A DNA stretch of 6,211 nucleotides from Gemmatimonadota bacterium (GTDB lineage: Bacteria; Gemmatimonadota; Gemmatimonadetes; Longimicrobiales; RSA9), in assembly GCA_016207445.1 (NCBI GenBank), contig JACQPS010000128.1, forward strand, positions 1 through 6,211, in the 5' to 3' direction. Position numbers and translations under genes: made by a program. Shown here one piece after another: positions 6,049 to 6,211 of the stretch; the first letter of the stretch is position 1, and every line of letters begins with the position of its first letter. The notes under the pieces are model-generated. The model was given only the letters and a program-made list of their open reading frames with translations, did no database searches and was not told the DNA's origin.

Positions 6049-6066
6049 GACCGCGCGCGCTATCTT
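6038..6066 (+). promoter_or_regulatory. Candidate promoter of the 3'-terminal gene
   Basis: TTGGGT (6038-6043) and TATCTT (6061-6066) are separated by 17 bases. The -10 matches the consensus at five of six positions and the -35 at its TTG core. The predicted start near 6073 leaves a leader of about 70 bases before GTG 6142. That leader holds a 6-bp hairpin, CGCTCG (6087-6092) with CGAGCG (6099-6104). Confidence 0.5.
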
Positions 6067-6141
6067 AGGGGCGGACGGCAACCGGCCGCTCGCATCACCG
6101 AGCGCCCGCACCACGACACCCCACAGGCAGGAAGGTGAGTC

Positions 6142-6211
6142 GTGTCATCCGGCCCCGCACATCCCCGCATCACCATCCATCGCCCCATGCAGGTGCGCTT
6201 CTTCCACGAGC
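6142..6211 (+). CDS. N-terminus of an unidentified protein (3' partial)
   Basis: A GTG start follows AGGAAGG (6129-6135) at a six-base spacing, and the frame stays open to the window end, giving 23 codons (MSSGPAHPRITIHRPMQVRF, then FHE). The visible residues are too few to assign a family; there is no signal peptide in them. An overlapping GTG at 6135, in another frame, would sit on the ribosome binding site itself and gives a His/Pro-rich, less protein-like reading. The promoter-like pair at 6038-6066 supports a gene starting here. Confidence 0.5.
   Translation, partial: MSSGPAHPRITIHRPMQVRFFHE

Noticed and set aside
1..6211. CRISPR arrays, insertion sequences, tRNA or rRNA genes, phage or defence genes
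   Set aside because: No regularly spaced repeats, transposase motifs, cloverleaf-like sequence or known defence domains were found on either strand.

Overview
This is a GC-rich window in which every supported gene lies on the plus strand. The gene mix suggests a bacterium of the Gemmatimonadota or a similar high-GC, Gram-negative lineage. The pointers are an outer-membrane barrel of the kind often found behind TolB-like propellers there, a B12-dependent ribonucleotide reductase (RNR) with a zinc-ribbon-like tail, and a Yip1-family membrane protein. The taxonomic placement is an inference.

Layout. (1) Bases 2-1282: the C-terminal part of an Omp85/surface-antigen-like outer-membrane beta-barrel whose N-terminus lies before the window. 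(2) 1283-1393: a short gap with a hexanucleotide tandem repeat (1292-1327). (3) 1394-1648: a small, very basic 84-residue protein of unknown function. (4) 1649-1989: no gene that I can support; its right end holds the best regulatory region of the window, a near-consensus sigma70-type promoter (1901-1929) carrying two NrdR-box-like 16-mers spaced 32 bp apart. (5) 1990-4590: nrdJ, adenosylcobalamin-dependent (class II) RNR. (6) 4590-5321: a Yip1-family membrane protein whose start codon shares one base with the nrdJ stop. (7) 5322-5503: a possible terminator hairpin and a weak promoter. (8) 5504-5980: a soluble, helical protein of unknown function. (9) 5981-6141: an inverted repeat, a promoter-like pair and a leader hairpin. 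(10) 6142 to the end: the first 23 codons of another gene.

How it works together. The best-supported unit is an nrdJ-yip1 operon that supplies deoxyribonucleotides and appears to be under NrdR control: one box touches the -35 element and fills the spacer, the other covers the start-point region. That is the expected geometry for repression by NrdR bound with (d)ATP. NrdJ itself shows no ATP-cone, so transcriptional feedback through NrdR may matter more here. The coupled membrane protein has no evident role in nucleotide metabolism. I see no clearly new multi-gene system; the less ordinary points are the NrdR box pair, the coiled coil inserted in NrdJ, the coupling of nrdJ to a Yip1-type gene, and two unrecognised small proteins.
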